DNA from: Pseudocoprococcus catus
GTDB taxonomy: Bacteria > Bacillota > Clostridia > Lachnospirales > Lachnospiraceae
Assembly: GCF_902381825.1 (NCBI RefSeq)
Contig: NZ_LR698973.1
Span: 2,253,124-2,258,823, forward strand
DNA length: 5,700 nucleotides
Reading direction: 5' to 3'
The notes under the pieces are model-generated. The model was not told the DNA's origin, made no database searches, and saw only the letters and a list, made by a program, of their open reading frames with translations. How positions within the stretch are numbered: the first letter of the stretch is position 1; the number at the start of each line of letters is the position of its first letter. The translations under genes and the position numbers were made by a program. This document shows positions 5,340 to 5,700 of this stretch, in pieces.

Positions 5340-5575
5340 ATCACTGACCTCCTCTTCTTTACTCTCCTTATTTGTAATACCAACCATAACGATATTAAGC
5401 AAATCAAGCATGCCTTTCCATGTTTTATTGCCAATGATTTTGTTATCGACAAGATGAAAATGATTCAGCGAATTTTCCTTCTCGTTCATGCATACCCAGA
5501 TTGAATATACACGTTTCATACTTTTTGATCCATTCACGAACGGAAATTCTTGGGCAGTACGCAGGTCTTTCTTCA
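5136..5575 (-). pseudogene. Second Rpn / PD-(D/E)XK transposase-family gene (rpn2), 3' part only
   Basis: The frame encodes KRVYSIWVCMNEKE (5516-5475), a signature of the Clostridial Rpn-like family whose members read 'KKVYSIWICMN'. It continues VDNKIIGNKTWKG, LLNIVMVGI, MCNLSLGVREKAM and a helical tail, NKSKEEIADLTNSTIEFVED. The N-terminal nuclease half is missing: upstream of about 5575 the sequence changes to GC-rich structured DNA, and the frame opens there only from a TTG inside a hairpin. From memory of the family, about 40-50 residues between VMVGI and MCNLS also seem deleted. The gene is thus 5'-truncated, probably by an IS200/IS605-type insertion, with an internal deletion. The C-terminal part retains an excellent internal start (see 5339). 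The stop at 5136-5138 is followed by the terminator/palindrome cluster. Any 5' half is expected beyond base 5700. Confidence 0.7.
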
Positions 5576-5700
5576 GTGATGCCTCCCCGAACGACCGAAG
5601 TCGGACGGAGCTTCCCAACCTTTAGGGCCAGGAATTCCATTATCTGCCGATACGGCCCGGGCTTAGTACCCTCTCCCCGAAGGAAGAAAGACCACACCCC
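5576..5700 (-). mobile_element. Probable right end / omega-RNA region of an IS200/IS605 (tnpB-type) element
   Basis: On the minus strand the segment is clearly GC-richer than the rest of the window and folds into successive hairpins. One at 5689-5670 has a TTCG tetraloop and about 8 pairs with wobbles. GCCG-TAT-CGGC lies at 5656-5646. The last, GAAGCTCC...CGAC-TTCG-GTCG...GGGGAGG (about 5612-5582), again has a TTCG loop and is followed by CATCAC. The closing pattern 'GAAGC(T/C)CC - hairpin - GGGGAGG.TCAC' is typical of IS200/IS605 tnpB right ends, which also form the 3' scaffold of the TnpB guide RNA. If so, the guide would be the flanking DNA read from 5575 leftward, inside rpn2. The tnpB gene would lie to the right, outside the window. 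Assignment rests on fold and motif resemblance, not on a visible transposase domain. Confidence 0.45.

Noticed and set aside
5507..5575. Possible frameshift joining AYCPRIS in one frame to AQEF/FVNGSKSMKRVYSIW in the other, as in family members with 'YYCSRMISAQ'
   Set aside because: The two candidate matches overlap in the DNA, so both cannot be ancestral; the short AYCPRIS similarity may be chance beside the element boundary.
5443..5700. Minus-strand frame (84 codons) with ...RGEGTKPGPYRQ..., resembling the variable tail of TnpB
   Set aside because: Tails of TnpB are poorly conserved, no RuvC or zinc-finger residues are inside the window, and the frame runs out of phase into rpn2. It may be the tnpB C-terminus but cannot be supported from this window.

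Overview
The window looks like accessory DNA (a conjugative/integrative element or a large mobile island) from a low-GC Firmicute, most likely a Clostridia/Lachnospiraceae-type gut anaerobe. The evidence is strong AGGAGG-type ribosome sites, AT-rich intergenic DNA, a type IA topoisomerase of the sort carried by such elements, and two genes of the Rpn / PD-(D/E)XK 'putative transposase' families that are abundant in that group. No tRNA, rRNA, CRISPR array or core metabolic operon is visible.

Layout, left to right. Bases 1-1694 (minus strand) hold a topoisomerase III-like gene whose 3' end is cut by the window edge. Bases 1695-1919 are a divergent intergenic region with AT-rich inverted repeats, a strongly ribosome-site-equipped 37-codon ORF and an extended -10 promoter. 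Bases 1920-2786 (plus) encode an apparently intact Rpn-family nuclease (rpn1). A repeat and a strong bidirectional terminator (2796-2910) follow. Bases 2912-4057 (minus) encode a 381-aa protein I do not recognise. Bases 4179-4980 (minus) hold a tight two-gene unit: a C-terminal fragment of an ATP-grasp-like protein, then a 122-aa protein of unknown function. Bases 4992-5120 contain four hairpins in a row: a terminator, a small hairpin, a 43-nt near-perfect palindrome and a second terminator. Bases 5136-5575 (minus) are the 3' part of a second Rpn-family gene (rpn2). Bases 5576-5700 (minus) are GC-richer and highly structured; they resemble the right end / omega-RNA of an IS200/IS605 tnpB-type element that would have interrupted rpn2.

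Two patterns stand out. First, both rpn genes, although from different subfamilies and unalike in the residues concerned, carry a strong Shine-Dalgarno sequence inside the reading frame, 8-9 nt before an ATG-Cys codon pair. Each could therefore express a 62-67-aa C-terminal protein, the arrangement described for E. coli rpn genes, where the intragenic product restrains the full-length nuclease. Second, the 3' flanks of both rpn genes share a diverged palindromic repeat (one core identical over 18 nt), which suggests an rpn-plus-hairpin mobile unit or a dispersed palindromic repeat family. The rpn2/hairpin/terminator block also seems to have cut off the 5' half and the promoter of the ATP-grasp-like gene, so the right third of the window reads as nested insertions.
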